From Aedes albopictus (lineage: Eukaryota > Arthropoda > Insecta > Diptera > Culicidae), in assembly GCF_035046485.1 (NCBI RefSeq), contig NC_085136.1, forward strand, positions 159,142,754-159,206,753: a stretch of 64,000 nt of DNA, written 5' to 3'. The notes beneath the pieces were generated by a model that was not told the origin of the DNA, made no database searches, and saw nothing but the letters and a program-made list of their open reading frames with translations. This document shows, one piece after another, positions 34,408 to 45,999 of this stretch; the stretch's first letter is position 1, and every line of letters starts with the position of its first letter. A program made the position numbers and the translations under genes.

Positions 34408-34960
34408 GTGTCTTTTTGATGACGAGTGCGTCTTTCCTCACGCGCTTGGCACCTGCATTCTTACTTTCCTTAGATCTGGTGTCCCTGCACTCCAGCACCT
34501 GCGGATTCTTTTTCTTCTTCCGCTGCATTTTGGGTTAGGGGCGTCATCCTCCTCTTGTACCTTTCGATCCGGGACGGGCTGGTTATTTCAGGCCCACCCT
34601 TCCCAGCTTTCCGGGACGCCTGGTCGGGGTTCAACTTACCAGCATTACTGCCGACTTTCGAAATTAACAACCGCCTAACTTTGCGGGCACCACCTGGTAG
34701 CTCCTCACCTGATGGCTGCCTCACACGCTTCTGCGAATGTTTGTCAATAGCAATAGCTTCCGTTGCTCTTTTTGTTCTACCCGCAAAAGTGAAGTGCGTA
34801 GTCCTGCAGCTGTGGACTTCGTTACCCACTCTTTTTGGCGACACATCACCTGCTTACTGCGGTAATGAAGAGCTCATACTGCGTGCACTGCAGTTTTACC
34901 GCCCATGAACTAAGCCTTATCAACTTACACCGGAGAAGGATGCAACGACATGAAGCCTCC
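34408..34960 (-). pseudogene. R1-type LINE ORF1 N-terminal part
   Basis: The minus strand encodes a basic, Lys/Arg/Ser-rich protein (34844-34470: RTKRATEAIAIDKHSQKRVR and GGARKVRRLLISKVGSNAGK), like the variable N-terminus of R1 ORF1 proteins. Orientation and position fit it being the 5' part of the element at 30297-32420. Assignment rests on context and composition. Confidence 0.5.
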
Positions 34961-35048
34961 GTCTATCCCTGTAGGTTACCTTGTAGTTTGCCACCAATAT
35001 GGCCTTCATAATCGAACGGTGAACGGTGAAATTTACTTGCACCATATA

Positions 35049-35265
35049 AGGTACACCGGGGCAAGTTGAAACGGGTGGGGCAAGATGAAACGCGAAGGTT
35101 TGATATAGATTTCAATACAATTTTTAAATATATCTTTCGCCAAAAGATTGTTTGAATCAAAAACTATGTTTTATGATGATCAAATTGTTTATCATCATTA
35201 GAAAACATCATGTTAACCCGCTGTTTCATCTTGCCCCACCCGTTTCAACTTGCCCCGGTGTACCT
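35049..35265. mobile_element. MITE with 40-bp TIRs, TA-flanked
   Basis: AGGTACACCGGGGCAAGTTG then aaacgggtggggcaagatga at the left; the right end is an exact reverse complement ending ggtgtacct. TA borders at 35047-35048 and 35266-35267. The AT-rich loop has no coding. Confidence 0.85.
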
Positions 35266-35267
35266 TA

Positions 35268-35679
35268 CTTAATATTGCACTCTACAACTTCTTGAGTAAG
35301 AATAACATAAGGGAGACTGTGTAGAAAGAAGCTCGGCTGTGCAAATCTCGGTTTCTGAATTTTATCCTAGATTCAGCTATCAAGACGGTAGGTTGCTTAG
35401 CAACAGGGGGTGTTATACTGATTCTCGGCATTTTTAAGGTGAGATCTCCTCAAAACGTTAAGCTGACTATTCAGCTGTGCAAATCTCGGCATTCATAAAC
35501 CAAGATTCGGCATTCTAAATTAAGTGTGTATGACCATGTTCTTGGAGGTGGCGAAACCGTAGACCGTTTTCATTCGTCAGCTGGTGATCGTTGAACTTTC
35601 ATATCGTCAGTATGAATTCCTCCTGTTGGCTTACCAGAGCATTTGGGTCTCCTATGGTTGATTATCAACCTGCATTTTT
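35268..35679 (+). other. Intron, unresolved
   Basis: The word gctgtgcaaatctcgg occurs twice (about 35336 and 35473). Possibly a small repeat; nothing else recognised. Confidence 0.4.
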
Positions 35680-35945
35680 TTGTCGATCAGCCATCAATCG
35701 ATCACGCGCCGCTGCATATTCCTCATAACGATGAAAGCTATTCCCAGCTCGCTTATTTTGCCACAGCTCTGTTAGTTACTGTGAACATTCGCATCATAGA
35801 TCCTCTTCAACATACCTCATGCAGCTCTACGATTCCAAAACCGCGGATCTTCAGTAGATTTGAAAGGATCCAGGTGCTCTCTATGAATTTAAGAGATAAG
35901 TAGTTCCACGTATCGAGCTGCTAATCGCAAGTCCTCTTCGTAAAT
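35680..35945 (-). pseudogene. RTE-clade LINE endonuclease fragment
   Basis: The reverse complement aligns with the RTE endonuclease start at about 58605-58860 (the words tacgtggaactac, ttcatagagagcacc, ttttggaatcgtagagctgc and agctgggaatagctttcat), with many substitutions and small indels. An old copy. Confidence 0.75.
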
Positions 35946-37269
35946 GCTTGCGAAAACCTCACATCACATGCCCAGGCAGGCTTCTGGTAAAAAACTCCGT
36001 AAGTTACGGACCGTAACTAATGTATAAAATTGACTCTTTATGCAACGTTTAACGTTCTCCCATCAATACCGAATATCATCTCCTACATCGTTCAACCAAC
36101 AAGCACAAGTCTATCATCCGGTCAGGGAGAAAGTCACACTTACCTTCACTCGGAACACCAGGAGACGGCAAGCTATGTGCGTGCGTCTGGCGATAAAAGG
36201 ATGCATGAAATTACTCCAGCACTTGAGAAACGTCGTCCCAAAGTTTGTTTAAATGATAAGTGTCTTGTTTACGGTATGTTCAGCTGGGATCTAACACTCC
36301 GTAGGCGGATACGCCCTCGTTCGAGCTATGCACACACAAAACAACCCATTTCGGTAGGAATTAGGATTGCCTTCTTAGTTTCGGATACGTGATAGGACTC
36401 GCACGGTTCCACACATCTGTGCCGCAATAAAATGTTCCTAAGCCAAGGTTCGGAGCGTTCCATCCATGAGCCGCTTAGTAGAAAGTTTCTCCGCCAACCT
36501 CAGGTTGGTTTTATGAGGAAATAATTTTAATGACATTATTTCCCGCCTTCTAATCGGGACGGTGTGAATGGGCTGATGCATAGCAATTAGTGTTGACCTT
36601 TCTGCGAGTTTGACTCCCTTTTTTGGCACTAGTCACAATGAATATCCCTCCTGGCAGTTTGGTTACAGTTCGTGCAAATACTGTATTCATGGTTCCATGG
36701 GTATTGTTTTCCACGGGACAGAAATGTTCGTTCATGTTGACAAAGTTTTTATGACATTATTTATCGGTTGGTGGCAGATCGTCGAAGTGAACTTCCGTTA
36801 ATTAATTGGTGTTATAAAAACTGAGTAGCAGCCACACATCATGAATCATCTCATGATGATATGAGATGACTTTACGGCTGTCTTCCAATGGGAATTAAAC
36901 GATAATGTTGATCCATTGAGCGAAATGAACTGTAAATGGCATACCATCAATCAAATACGGGGTGGAGTATAATTGAAAATACGTCAATCGAATAATTGAC
37001 TCATTTATTTATATTATCGCTTTTTTTTTTAATTTATGATCATGAAACAGTAAAAAATGAAATTGATTAAGTTGTTAGTTAAATGCCAAGGAAAATTTTA
37101 TCGCTAGTTACATTTTAAACCATTTTTGCGTTTTTAAGATGGCCATGACTTAACCGTTTTTCTGTTCATAGGAAAAAATATCATTGTGACCATAAGGATC
37201 TTTTTTTTTCTGCATTCCCGTTACAAACACTGTGTAGAAGTACGAAAGCAGTAACAAGAACGTGTAGTC
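35946..37269 (+). other. Intron, no features recognised
   Basis: The 120-codon frame at 36030-36392 has no recognisable domain and is probably chance or an unplaced repeat. No RNA gene or TIR pair found. Confidence 0.45.
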
Positions 37270-38530
37270 GTTTAGTGCTACCACGTTGCATGTTTCAGTC
37301 CTGGGCATCCACGGTGGTGCAGAGGGCCGAATTGAAAGATCTCCATCCTGGGCGATTGCCAGGCATCACCTTGACCTGTGGCATGATCAAATTTCTGTCG
37401 ACTTGCTTGATTTCGTTATTGAAGCTGGGCCGCCATGAGCCTCTGGTTCTGCCTCTGCTGTGATGTTTTGCTGGGTTCCAATCTAACGCTAGTTTGCAGA
37501 TGTCGTTCCTGCTTCTGCGTAGAGTGTGGCCGTTCCACCTCCACTTTCACTCCCGAATTTCTGTCGCTATCGGCTTTTGATGCCATCGACGGTGGAGCTC
37601 CACGTTGGAGATCCAGTTGTAAGGTCCCCATGCACGAATTATATATCGCAGGCATCTATTGATGAAGACCTGCAGTCGTTGAGTGTTTTCCGGTGATACA
37701 CGCCAAGTTTCACTGGCATTCATCAGCACAGATTTCACGTTCGAGTAAAAATTCGGATTCTGATGCTTCGACTAATCTGATTGTTTTTCCATACATTTCT
37801 TAAACTCGCAAAGGCAGACCTCGCCTTCTTGATCCGTACACCCATGTCGATCTTGGAGCCGCAATCGGCCGCCATTTGGCTACCAAGATATTGAAAGCTT
37901 TCAACATTCTCCACTGATTGCCCAGCTACCGTAAAGCTGGAAGGGTTGACCGTGTTTACATCCAACGATTTGGTCTTGTTGACGTTGATGGTAAGACCTG
38001 CCGCTGAGGAGCGATTGGCAAGATCATCGAGCTTGCTCTGCATATCAAAGCGCCGTTGAGCTAGGAGAGCAACGTCATCAGCCAGTTTGCAGTCATTCAG
38101 GTGATCCACGGTAATGGGCTGCCACAACAATCCACGATTTGGTTCACGGTCAATCGCACCTACCAGCACCTACCAGGATCTCGTCGATTACGATGAGGAA
38201 CAGTAGCGGTGATAGTATACATCCTTCCCTCACTCCAACAACGACCCGGATGGGATCGGACAAAACACCGTTGTGCAGTACTCTGCACGAAAATGCCTTG
38301 TACTGTGCTTCAATGAGACCGAAGATTTTCTCAGGAAGATCCTTGCGCCTGAGGGCTTCCCACATGTTTCCGTGATTAAGACGGTTGAAAGCTTTTTCGT
38401 AATCATTGAATACCAGGTAGAAAGACTCTTGAAATTCATTGATTTGTTCCAGAATGATACGGAGCGTGACAATATGGTCCACACAGGGTCGTCCGGCACG
38501 AAATCCTGCCGCTGGTGAGTTGCGTCAATC
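37270..38530 (-). pseudogene. LINE reverse transcriptase fragment, second family
   Basis: Minus strand, in order: VFNDYEKAFNRLNHGNMWEA (fingers/palm), GVREGCILSPLLFLIVIDEI, the active-site box as LADDVALLAQ (about 38090), INVNKTKSLDV, VESFQYLGSQMAADCGSKID, KKARSAFASLRNVWKNNQIS, then SETWRVSPENTQRLQVFINR, and finally RGRTRGSWRPSFNNEIKQVD near 37400. The last words are the W-x-R-R C-terminal tail of this LINE type. Several frameshifts. A 3'-end piece of the same family lies at 57276-57560. Confidence 0.85.
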
Positions 38531-39484
38531 TTCTCCTGTATTGTAAGTAGACATTAGGCCTTAATAGAAGAATAGAGTATGGACTTACCTGGTCTCACCC
38601 CAGGGGCACCTAACCTGATGAGAGTGAGGTTGGGGGGATCTACGATGGCCCACACCGTCGTTGGTCGCTGGTCGTCGTTTCGTTGGCTGGAACACACCCA
38701 CTTCGCGCACTAACGTAGTCGTCCGGATGAGGACGATAAGACATTATCTTCAGCCGAGGTCAGGGTTCGGATTGGTATTAGGATTTCTTGAGCACTCGCG
38801 GATCACAGGCTCTCGGAGGTCTTGAAGCTCACCCGTATGAACACTGTCGCCCTATTTGCCGCCACTGATTTACCTGGCCCTAATCACAACCACGTGTGAA
38901 TCACTTCCACTCTCGCGAGTCGCGGGTGGAGGATCACTCCGTTTCAACGGTTCACTTCCACAGTTTCGCGCCGCGGGGACTTAACGCGTCCACTGGTCAA
39001 TCACGGGTTCGCGGGACAACGATAGCCTCTTCGTCGCACTACAAAATTACTTGACTCTTTTTTTTTTGGTTTTTAGAGTACTAATGGCTTCTTCTCTAAC
39101 ACTCGGAGCACACACCTGATCGCTTTCAGCGCTCAAACCAAAGATACCCGTTTCGCTGACTCTGGGCTCGGACCCGGATCAAGCTGGCTTCACTCGTCTA
39201 ATTGAATTTTTATTGCACTCTATGGGCGCGTGTGGGGGGAATGATGCAACCAGGCTTTCCAAATGTACATCCTTCTCGCAACAGCCCGCGCAAGGCTGAA
39301 TCGACACTCTCTTATGTGTGCAGACCATCTCTCGTTACCGTGTGCAACACCATCAGTGAGAAATGTATCGCCAACAGCACGCACACGCATGAGCGAAAGA
39401 TGTATTGAAACAGCCGCTGCTTCGGCTGCTTGCCTGACAGTTGCATACTCGAGTCGTATCGAGCCGAGTGGGAAACGTCGTGAG
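38531..39484 (+). other. GC-richer unresolved block
   Basis: 38577-39190 is GC-rich with balanced short frames and a poly-T (39058-39067); 39200-39480 has overlapping frames on both strands (39220-39507 minus, 39263-39514 plus) without domains. Probably a retroelement UTR or LTR, family unknown. Confidence 0.35.
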
Positions 39485-39865
39485 CACGGAAAAATATTAA
39501 AACCCAAAGAATAAGTTTTAAAAACTCAAATTAGTCTAAACTGCTTTAAGTTTTAACTCAAAGTTGGGTTGTTTTCTCCCTCGCCCCACCGCAATGTTGT
39601 CGAAAACAAAGAGAGAAGCACCGACGCATCCGCTGCTCTTCCGTGGAAGAAGCCAAATTTGGGTTTTCTTGAGTTAACCCAAATTTGCGTCATTTGATAC
39701 CTCCGTTGGGTGAAAATAACTTACCAGTGGGTTAATTTTTTTGCCGCTCTCAAACGAGAACTACTCACTCACCACTTTCGCTGTTTGACGCAAATTTGAG
39801 TTATTCCACGGAAGACCGGGATTGCGTCAAAACAACTTAAATTTGGGTTGATTTGTAGTTCCGTG
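39485..39865. mobile_element. MITE with CACGGAA ends and AACCCAAA subterminal repeats
   Basis: Ends cacggaaaaatattaaaacc and ggttgatttgtagttccgtg are inverted with mismatches. Inner words gggtt(t/g), aacccaaattt and gttaacccaaatttgcgtca repeat in both orientations. Noncoding. Confidence 0.6.
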
Positions 39866-40460
39866 AGTATTGTTGGCCGCATGGCGATGACAATCTTCGG
39901 CTAACCAAGCCGGCTGTCGCGTAAAGGGTGTCATAGGCTGTCACGGGAGCACATGGCTTAACGCTAAAAATTATTCACAAAATTTGTGCTCAATACATAT
40001 TTTTTTTACAAACATGATATGCCTTCCACAAGATGCCCCAGGGGCGAAAAGAAGTTTGTGCCAGCGTTTGTCAAAATTGTAATCTGGCTAAAATATACCA
40101 CTGATGTGAGATTCAACTCTCTTTTATATTGAAAACATGGCAGTGCATTTCACATGTCAATAAAAAATAATGCTATGCAAAATACTCTACTAGAATAAGA
40201 CTTACAGGTACATATTCTCTATTTGAAAAAATACATAATACATGAAACGTGTCGATAATTTTGAGCGTGCGATATACCACGATACTCGACACGTTCAACA
40301 GAAGTAAAATGCTCAGGCCGAGCGCAGCGATTTTCGTCACTTCATGTCCAGCCAAGGAGAGACGGTTTGGGCTAGAGCCGAGGTTGTCATCGGCGAACGA
40401 ACGCACAGCGAAAGCAGACAATGTGAGCAGTTCCCGACAATGATGTTGTAGGTCGCATGA
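39866..40460 (+). other. Intron, no features recognised
   Basis: AT-rich with no recognisable coding or RNA signal. The word ggctgtcacgggagcaca (39937) resembles ggctgtcatgggaataag (40767). Confidence 0.4.
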
Positions 40461-40467
40461 GTTTTAT

Positions 40468-40726
40468 CGAAGACGGCTAATAACAAGACAGACAGCTCCC
40501 TCCCTGTCGCAGGCGACATGGTTGAGACGATCTCAACGATTCACAGGAACATTAAAACATGATTGTGTGCGTGTGCATGCTAATACGTACACGGAAATTG
40601 TAGCATCACACACACACTCATTCATGATGTTGTTCCCTGAAGTCGTTCGCGGCGCTAGTGTGCTTGTAGCTCCCAAAGTATATGGAGCAAGAGGGTAGAT
40701 GTCTGTCTTGTTATTAGCCGTCTTCG
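40468..40726. mobile_element. 259-bp MITE with 26-bp TIRs and a GTTTTAT duplication
   Basis: CGAAGACGGCTAATAACAAG(acagac) at the left and its exact reverse complement at the right (40701-40726). GTTTTAT lies directly outside both ends (40461-40467 and 40727-40733), a 7-bp or slightly diverged 8-bp duplication suggesting a hAT-like element. Confidence 0.8.
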
Positions 40727-40733
40727 GTTTTAT

Positions 40734-41388
40734 TCTGTGGGCTGTCATGAACCATGCATTCACAAGGCTGTCATGGGAATAAGAGTGTGACAGCCATCAA
40801 AATGCTATCATGATGCGGTACTTTTGGGAAGCCTGGATGCAACGACGGTGTACAAATTGGGCATTTTATTGGAAAAAGTTAACAATAATAAATTTAACTC
40901 CTAACACAAAACGATTTACATAATTTATATATATTTTTTTCAATTTTATGGGACATGCACATGTTACAGTATCCAGTTAAGGATCACTTTGCAGAGGACT
41001 TTGAGAACGGTACACAGTAACAGTGTAGTGCTACCACGCCGAAGAAACTTTAGATGAAAATTCGCCGTCGTCCAGGACGCTCATAACCATACGTGTAAGC
41101 TGTCCTAGATTCAGAAAATAACTTTAACCCTCGAGCGACAAGAACCGCTTTCAGATAGGAGCATATACTGAACAATATGAATAGCTACAAGAAGCTGTGT
41201 CGAGAAGCGTACGCTTATCCCTTGGGATAAGCTTATCGCGCGGGTTTTGCATTGCAATGCGTTCACGGACAGAAATGTTGTCTGCTCGATATAACTTTTC
41301 CCATAGTTCTACCAAGCTTCAACGAGATTCTTGGTATAATAGCTTCAAATGGTTGATCTACAATGATTTGATGTTTACACCAGCCATA
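40734..41388 (+). other. Intron, no features recognised
   Basis: Nothing beyond AT-rich sequence and the short word ttaaccctcgagcga (about 41123), also seen at 17626. Confidence 0.4.
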
Positions 41389-41390
41389 TA

Positions 41391-42310
41391 CAAGGGATGG
41401 CCAATATGTTTGGGATAGGTAACTTTTTCTTCTCTCACAAAAAAGTTCGACATGCTATAACTTTTCATAGAGTGCATCAAACAATCTCAAATGTTGACTG
41501 TTTGTCAACCTATTATATGTGCAACATTGGTACAAATTTGGACTAGATTGATTAATCTTTCGCAAAATTAGAACCGTTCGGGTAATACACTGTTTTTTAG
41601 ACAACTCATTTTTGAGCTGTCATATCTCGAAAACCAGTGAACCGAATTGAATGATATTTTGAACGTACACTAACAATATACAAATGCTTCACAAACTATT
41701 AAAACATAGATACTTTTTGAACGTTGAAAAAAGTTATCATGGATTGACACTTTTTGGATTTTTCTCGAAAAAATGTTTTTTTTTAAGCCAATGTTAATAA
41801 ATTTTAGTGTTGATGTCCAAAGATTTTCACTTCTGTTCTCAAGTTATCATTAATCAGATATATTGGAGCCAATTTAAGTTAAAGGAAGAACACATTTAGT
41901 AATTTATGTGTGGTATTGTAAATTTGACTTATTTTCCTCTATATGGGTAAAAATTTCAACCCAGTATAACTTAATTCGCCGTGTAAAAATATTTCATTTT
42001 ATAACGTTGTATTAAGTATCAATATATTGTTGATAAACGTTAAAAAATTCATTCAATTCTGTTCACTGGTTTCCGAGATATGACAGCTCAAAAATGAGTT
42101 GTCTAAAAAATAGTGTTTTACCCGAACGGTTCCAACTTCGCGAAAAATTACTCAATCGAGCTCAAATTTGTACCACTGATACACATATAGCAGGTTGATA
42201 AACAGTCAAAATTTGAGATTTTTTAATGCACTCTATGAAAAGTTACCGCACGTTGATTTTTTTTGTGGGAGAAAAAAGTTGCCTATCACAAACATTTTGG
42301 CCACCCCCTG
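41391..42310. mobile_element. TA-flanked foldback element, 920 bp
   Basis: The left end caagggatggccaatatgtt and the right end acattttggccaccccctg are inverted, with TA at 41389-41390 and 42311-42312. Arms match for about 300 bp (for example gagctgtcatatctcgaaaa at 41618 and the inverted gagatatgacagctc at 42076). Left-arm divergence suggests age. No transposase. Confidence 0.8.
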
Positions 42311-42312
42311 TA

Positions 42313-43075
42313 TTTCGTTTGGATCAACGTCACTGAAGATCAACCATCCAATGCTTAAACCAAGAATATATGTTATAGATACTTGAACCCTCTTGGCTGC
42401 TGTCTACTCAGTCACAAAGATTTTGATAAATTTGTTCATCATGGCGGCGGAAATTTTAAGAAACGACTTCAATTCTGTTTTACTTCTTCGGTTTCAGCTA
42501 AAGGGAATGATAGTTTATGCCTGCAAATTGCGCGAAGAAATAGAATTTCTTTTGTCTCCACCACGTCTAGCAAAGGCATGCAATGGTTTACGAATTGCCT
42601 CGCACTGAGTGTTACAGGTCAATAAAGCGCCAATATCCGTAATATTATGTAAGAGATAATTTCATCCTTGAGTTTTTCATAAATATACGGCTTTTAATGA
42701 TTTTGGAAATAAAAAAGAACAACATTTGTACTATTCTCAGTGTATGCTTAAACCAACCATCCAATAAAGTTAGTTCAACCCTCAAGTTGAGGTTCAAGTT
42801 AAGCATAAACATGCATGAATCCACCATGAGAATAAGTGAGCTGTCAAACCATCAACCATAAATATAGTTGATGTAAGCATAATATGGTTAAAATGAACCA
42901 TATTTCTTGCTCTAATCAAATCTTTAATTCTGTTTAATTCGACCTCCCATTATTCTTCGACCTATTGTATTATGCGCGATACAATCTCAGAAAAGGAATA
43001 TATAAAAGTCAGTGCACAAATATGCTTGTTCGGGACCGTAATATGATTGACATCACTTTATTTTTTTCTCCGTGT
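42313..43075 (+). other. Intron, no gene recognised
   Basis: Contains a repeated word, ccatccaat(g/a)..ttaaacc, at about 42344 and 42754 in differing contexts. No coding motif. Confidence 0.4.
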
Positions 43076-44090
43076 TGGCTTGCTTGGCTCCGGATACTTT
43101 AACGGAGAGGGCTTGCAACATGGTTTTACTCAGCCTTAGCCAAGAATACATACCTGAAGCTCAGAGCGCGGGATTGAAAGGAACTTCAATGACTCGACCC
43201 TTGTTTTGGCACCAACTAGTGAACACTCAATCGTCTTTTCTTCTTGGGACCCAAGGTACACTGAAGCGACATATCCATTTTCACTGGTGTCCATGAAAGT
43301 GTGTAGCTGGATCTCGAGACCGTCGGCAAACGAGGTTAATACGCGGTAACAACGTGGAATTTTGATATCCGGAATACGAGGCGATACCTTCAACCACTGC
43401 GACCATTTAGCGAACTGCCTATCTTCTCGTCGTCCCAGTCTACTGACGATCTCCAAATTTCTTCAAACATCTTGAAGTGGGCGATCAATCAGCCCTAGCG
43501 GATCGAACAGCATCATAAGTGTTCGTAGAACTTCACGTTTAGTGGGACGACAGTCTCCGGATAATAGTCCAGAATCTAGGCGTGAAGAAAGCCTGTACGT
43601 GAAGCAGTCCGAATTGGTTTCTCATCACATACCTAGAACTTTTTCGGCCATGGTCTCCTGTTCAATGCTGAAGTGCTCCTCTTTCGTTGTTGGTTCCTTC
43701 AGGATTTCTGGCACCCGCGTTGAGTTCGGCAACCAGTTGTGCATTTCAAATCCTTCCTACTTGTGGATCTCTCTAACTTTCGTAGACACCTGTACGGCTT
43801 CTTCTTCCGTCTTACACGCTGATAAGCATTTCATTCACGTAGTGACAGTCAGTAATACCTTCGACAGCGGCTGGGTATTTTTGCTTGAATTGTTCGTCGT
43901 TGTGATTTTTACTTATTGTGCGATACTTCGCGAACAGCACGCCCCGAATGACTAAACCTTAATGACGTAGACGCTAGGTTCAATATCCGTGTCATTGTGC
44001 TTCCCAAGGAAGCACTGGCAATGTTGGTAATCCTTTAGCATCAGTACTTAATGATACATTTCCCGTAGATCGGCGCAAACTGCTATTTTA
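43076..44090 (-). pseudogene. Decayed BEL/Pao fragment (RT end and RNase H)
   Basis: The minus strand at 43456-43136 reads KWSQWLKVSPRIPDIKIPRC and, further on, FMDTSENGYVASVYLG, with AKTRVESLKFLSIPRSELQ. These are the counterparts of KIPRCYFPGY, FVDASAAAYAAVGYF and AKTKVAPIKLLSVPRLELQ in the intact element at the left end of the window. Upstream (higher coordinates) the frame is broken but continues BEL-like to about 44090. Diverged from the 1-5631 copy, so a different, older element. Confidence 0.8.
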
Positions 44091-44138
44091 AACTCTCGCA
44101 ACTTGATGAGTATCGTAAGAAGCGATGCCAACTATAGG

Positions 44139-44284
44139 CACTATAGATAGCATAGACTAGCGGAGACGAAGACAACTGTAGCCAAACGAGCATGACGTCG
44201 CGGTTTCAATAGCGACATATTCAGACGGTACTCTATAATATTATTGCTCAACCATGTCTTCGCGAGTCTATGGTATCTATAGTG
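44139..44284. mobile_element. 146-bp hairpin MITE
   Basis: CACTATAGATAGCATAGACT at the left and agtctatggtatctatagtg at the right are inverted with two mismatches. It lies about 290 bp upstream of the last exon. Confidence 0.75.
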
Positions 44285-44576
44285 TCAATAATACTAACTG
44301 GTCTGGGCCCTTCAATAGAACGGAGTTCAGGGATACACCATAAGCACTGCCATTTCTGCCAAAAAAGGATCGTCGCGGGTGTTTACGGATTAATACATGA
44401 ACTCGTGAACCCTCTCATGACAAACCAATATATGTATCTGAATATCGATTTGAATAGGTGTTATGTGCCCAATATTCTCAGCAAAAATACGACTCATAAA
44501 AATGTGATACTAATACATCTCTTGGAATATGATAGAAATAATAAACATTCCGTATTTTCCATTCTCTATTCCGCAG

Positions 44577-44777
44577 GTAAAGGAAGACTGGAAGTTCGTG
44601 GCCATGGTGCTGGATCGGTTGTTCCTGTGGATTTTCACCATCGCCGTAGTGTTCGGGACGGCCGGAATCATCCTGCAGGCGCCCACCCTCTACGACACCC
44701 GAGTGCCGATCGATATCAAGATGTCGGAGATTGCGACAACGACTGCGAAACCGTACATTGCCAAACCTGTGTTATAA
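44577..44777 (+). CDS. nAChR alpha last exon: MA helix end, TM4, C-terminus and stop
   Basis: The acceptor ctctattccgcag ends at 44576. The exon enters in phase 0 after the previous ...STR and reads [20 protein letters not shown], then [20 protein letters not shown], and the tail [18 protein letters not shown] with PYIAKPVL before [20 protein letters not shown] is the highly conserved end of the amphipathic helix and start of TM4 in insect nicotinic alpha subunits; the hydrophobic span LFLWIF...GIIL is TM4. The extracellular tail is of normal length. GC content is higher than in the surrounding intron. Confidence 0.97.
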   Translation, partial: VKEDWKFVAMVLDRLFLWIFTIAVVFGTAGIILQAPTLYDTRVPIDIKMSEIATTTAKPYIAKPVL

Positions 44778-45592
44778 TCAAAGAACACGCCATCGGGCGC
44801 CACTTCCCGGCGGCAGCAGCGGTTCCGTCGCCGTTCTCAAGGGACCGAACGCACTGCGGAAGGGGGCTGAAGACAGACCCCCCCCCCCTGCTTTCGTTTT
44901 CGATTTCCTGGCTTTGTTTGTTGGAGAAAAGATTTAATTCCCGACGGAACAACAACGTCTATATCAAAGTTGAAGCAGTGCGCGAGAAGAAATATAAAAC
45001 ATACTTAGCACAAGGAGATCCAACCACGTGGCAGACCAGGAGAGAAAGTTTATAAAGTATTTTTTAATTCCTCTCAAATGGTTCCGTGACGGGTGCAAAA
45101 CGTGCGAAAGGGCACCAAACAGGGGTGTGGATGGAATAAAAAAAAGGAAAGAGTTCTTGTTTCCGTTGTTTATTAAGAGGACTGAACTGTTTGAAATTTT
45201 ATTAACGTTTTAAACTTGAGGTAGAGATTTTTCAAGCGACTAATTGAGATCGTCTAGATTTTTTTTCTATTCGCGACAAACGAAAACGAGAAAAAAAAAG
45301 AATACTTAGGGAAAAGTTGAACTGTTGTACTTAGGTCATTGTTGAGAGCAAAACAAATTGTTGTCATCGTAGCGGGCCGAGTGGTAGCGTCGCCGGAGGA
45401 AATGGCCGTGAAGTGAATGATGGGAGTGGATTGTTTTTTTCCCTACCACACTAAAGGTTTCAAGTCAGTATATGGTAAATGTCAATAATTCTAGTTATTT
45501 CTAGTTTTCTAGTCAAATTCGACAGGTACTGGTCCTGTTGTTTTCAAACTCTCTGAAAGAATTAGATTTTCGTAGTGAGGTGGTCTATAGTA
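44778..45592 (+). other. Probable 3' untranslated region
   Basis: Begins directly after the stop. Has A-rich tracts (45287-45299) and an AATAAA (about 45136-45141), but no certain cleavage site. It runs into an RTE fragment at about 45593, so the original transcript end may have been displaced. Confidence 0.55.
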
Positions 45593-45713
45593 GGCACCAC
45601 GACTTCCACTCGCCTCATCATATTGTTGTCAGCCGTCAGTAAGGAGTCAATGTAGATAAATTCATCCCCACCACCTCGAAGGTATCCCCGTTTATCGTGA
45701 CATTACTGCCTAG
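45593..45713 (-). pseudogene. RTE-clade LINE fragment (RT C-terminal side), left of hAT
   Basis: The minus strand reads GSNVTINGDTFEVV-like coding and a LTADNN-like segment, corresponding to about 61640-61770 in the RTE of this window. Continuous with 52888-54242 once the element between the two CTGCCTAG copies is ignored. The 3' portion is missing. Confidence 0.8.
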
Positions 45714-45757
45714 CATTGGCGTATCTAGGATTTTTTCCTAGGGGGTGCCTGCCCAGA

Positions 45758-45900
45758 CAACCAGTAATCGTATAACATGTTGCATAAGATGATAATGTGG
45801 AGGCCATATGCGTGCATGCCTCCATTTAGGCGCATGTAAAATGTACGCATATCGCCTCCACTTTAACATCTTATGCAACATCTTATACGATCACTGGTTG
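45758..45900. mobile_element. 143-bp hairpin MITE inside the hAT-like element
   Basis: CAACCAGTAATCGTATAACA at the left; the right end is tgttgcataagat-type complement, finishing gatcactggttg. Inner arms gtggaggccatatgcg/cgcatatcgcctccac pair, with a short loop. A near-complete palindrome. Confidence 0.8.
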
Positions 45901-45999
45901 ACTGGGTGGGGAGTGCCAGTTTCAGTGGCTTCCAATTTAAATAAAAACTCTTTAAACAATTTCTTCTAGATTTATTCAGTAATAATGTAAGGACTTCCT

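Larger units (their letters stand above)
5836..44777 (+). other. Nicotinic acetylcholine receptor alpha-type subunit gene, 3' part (four exons and three introns)
   Basis: Gene-level entry. The subunit belongs to the pentameric acetylcholine-gated cation channels of the insect neuronal membrane. Four exons with consensus AG/GT borders join in one frame: phase 2 junctions at 5985/7089 and 7223/19796, and phase 0 at 20465/44577, giving about 384 codons. They cover the end of TM3, the long intracellular loop, the MA helix, TM4 and the stop. Introns are 1.1, 12.6 and 24.1 kb and consist mostly of transposons. The first exon here begins inside TM3 with a split codon, so the signal peptide, Cys-loop, vicinal cysteines and TM1-TM2 are upstream of the window. 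The C-terminus ([20 protein letters not shown]) fits the insect alpha1-alpha4 group. I cannot assign the number; alpha3 is a guess only. Confidence 0.9.

Noticed and set aside
44270..45055. 261-codon frame overlapping the last receptor exon
   Set aside because: It reads a different frame from the TM4-coding exon through intron, exon and UTR; a shadow of the real gene.
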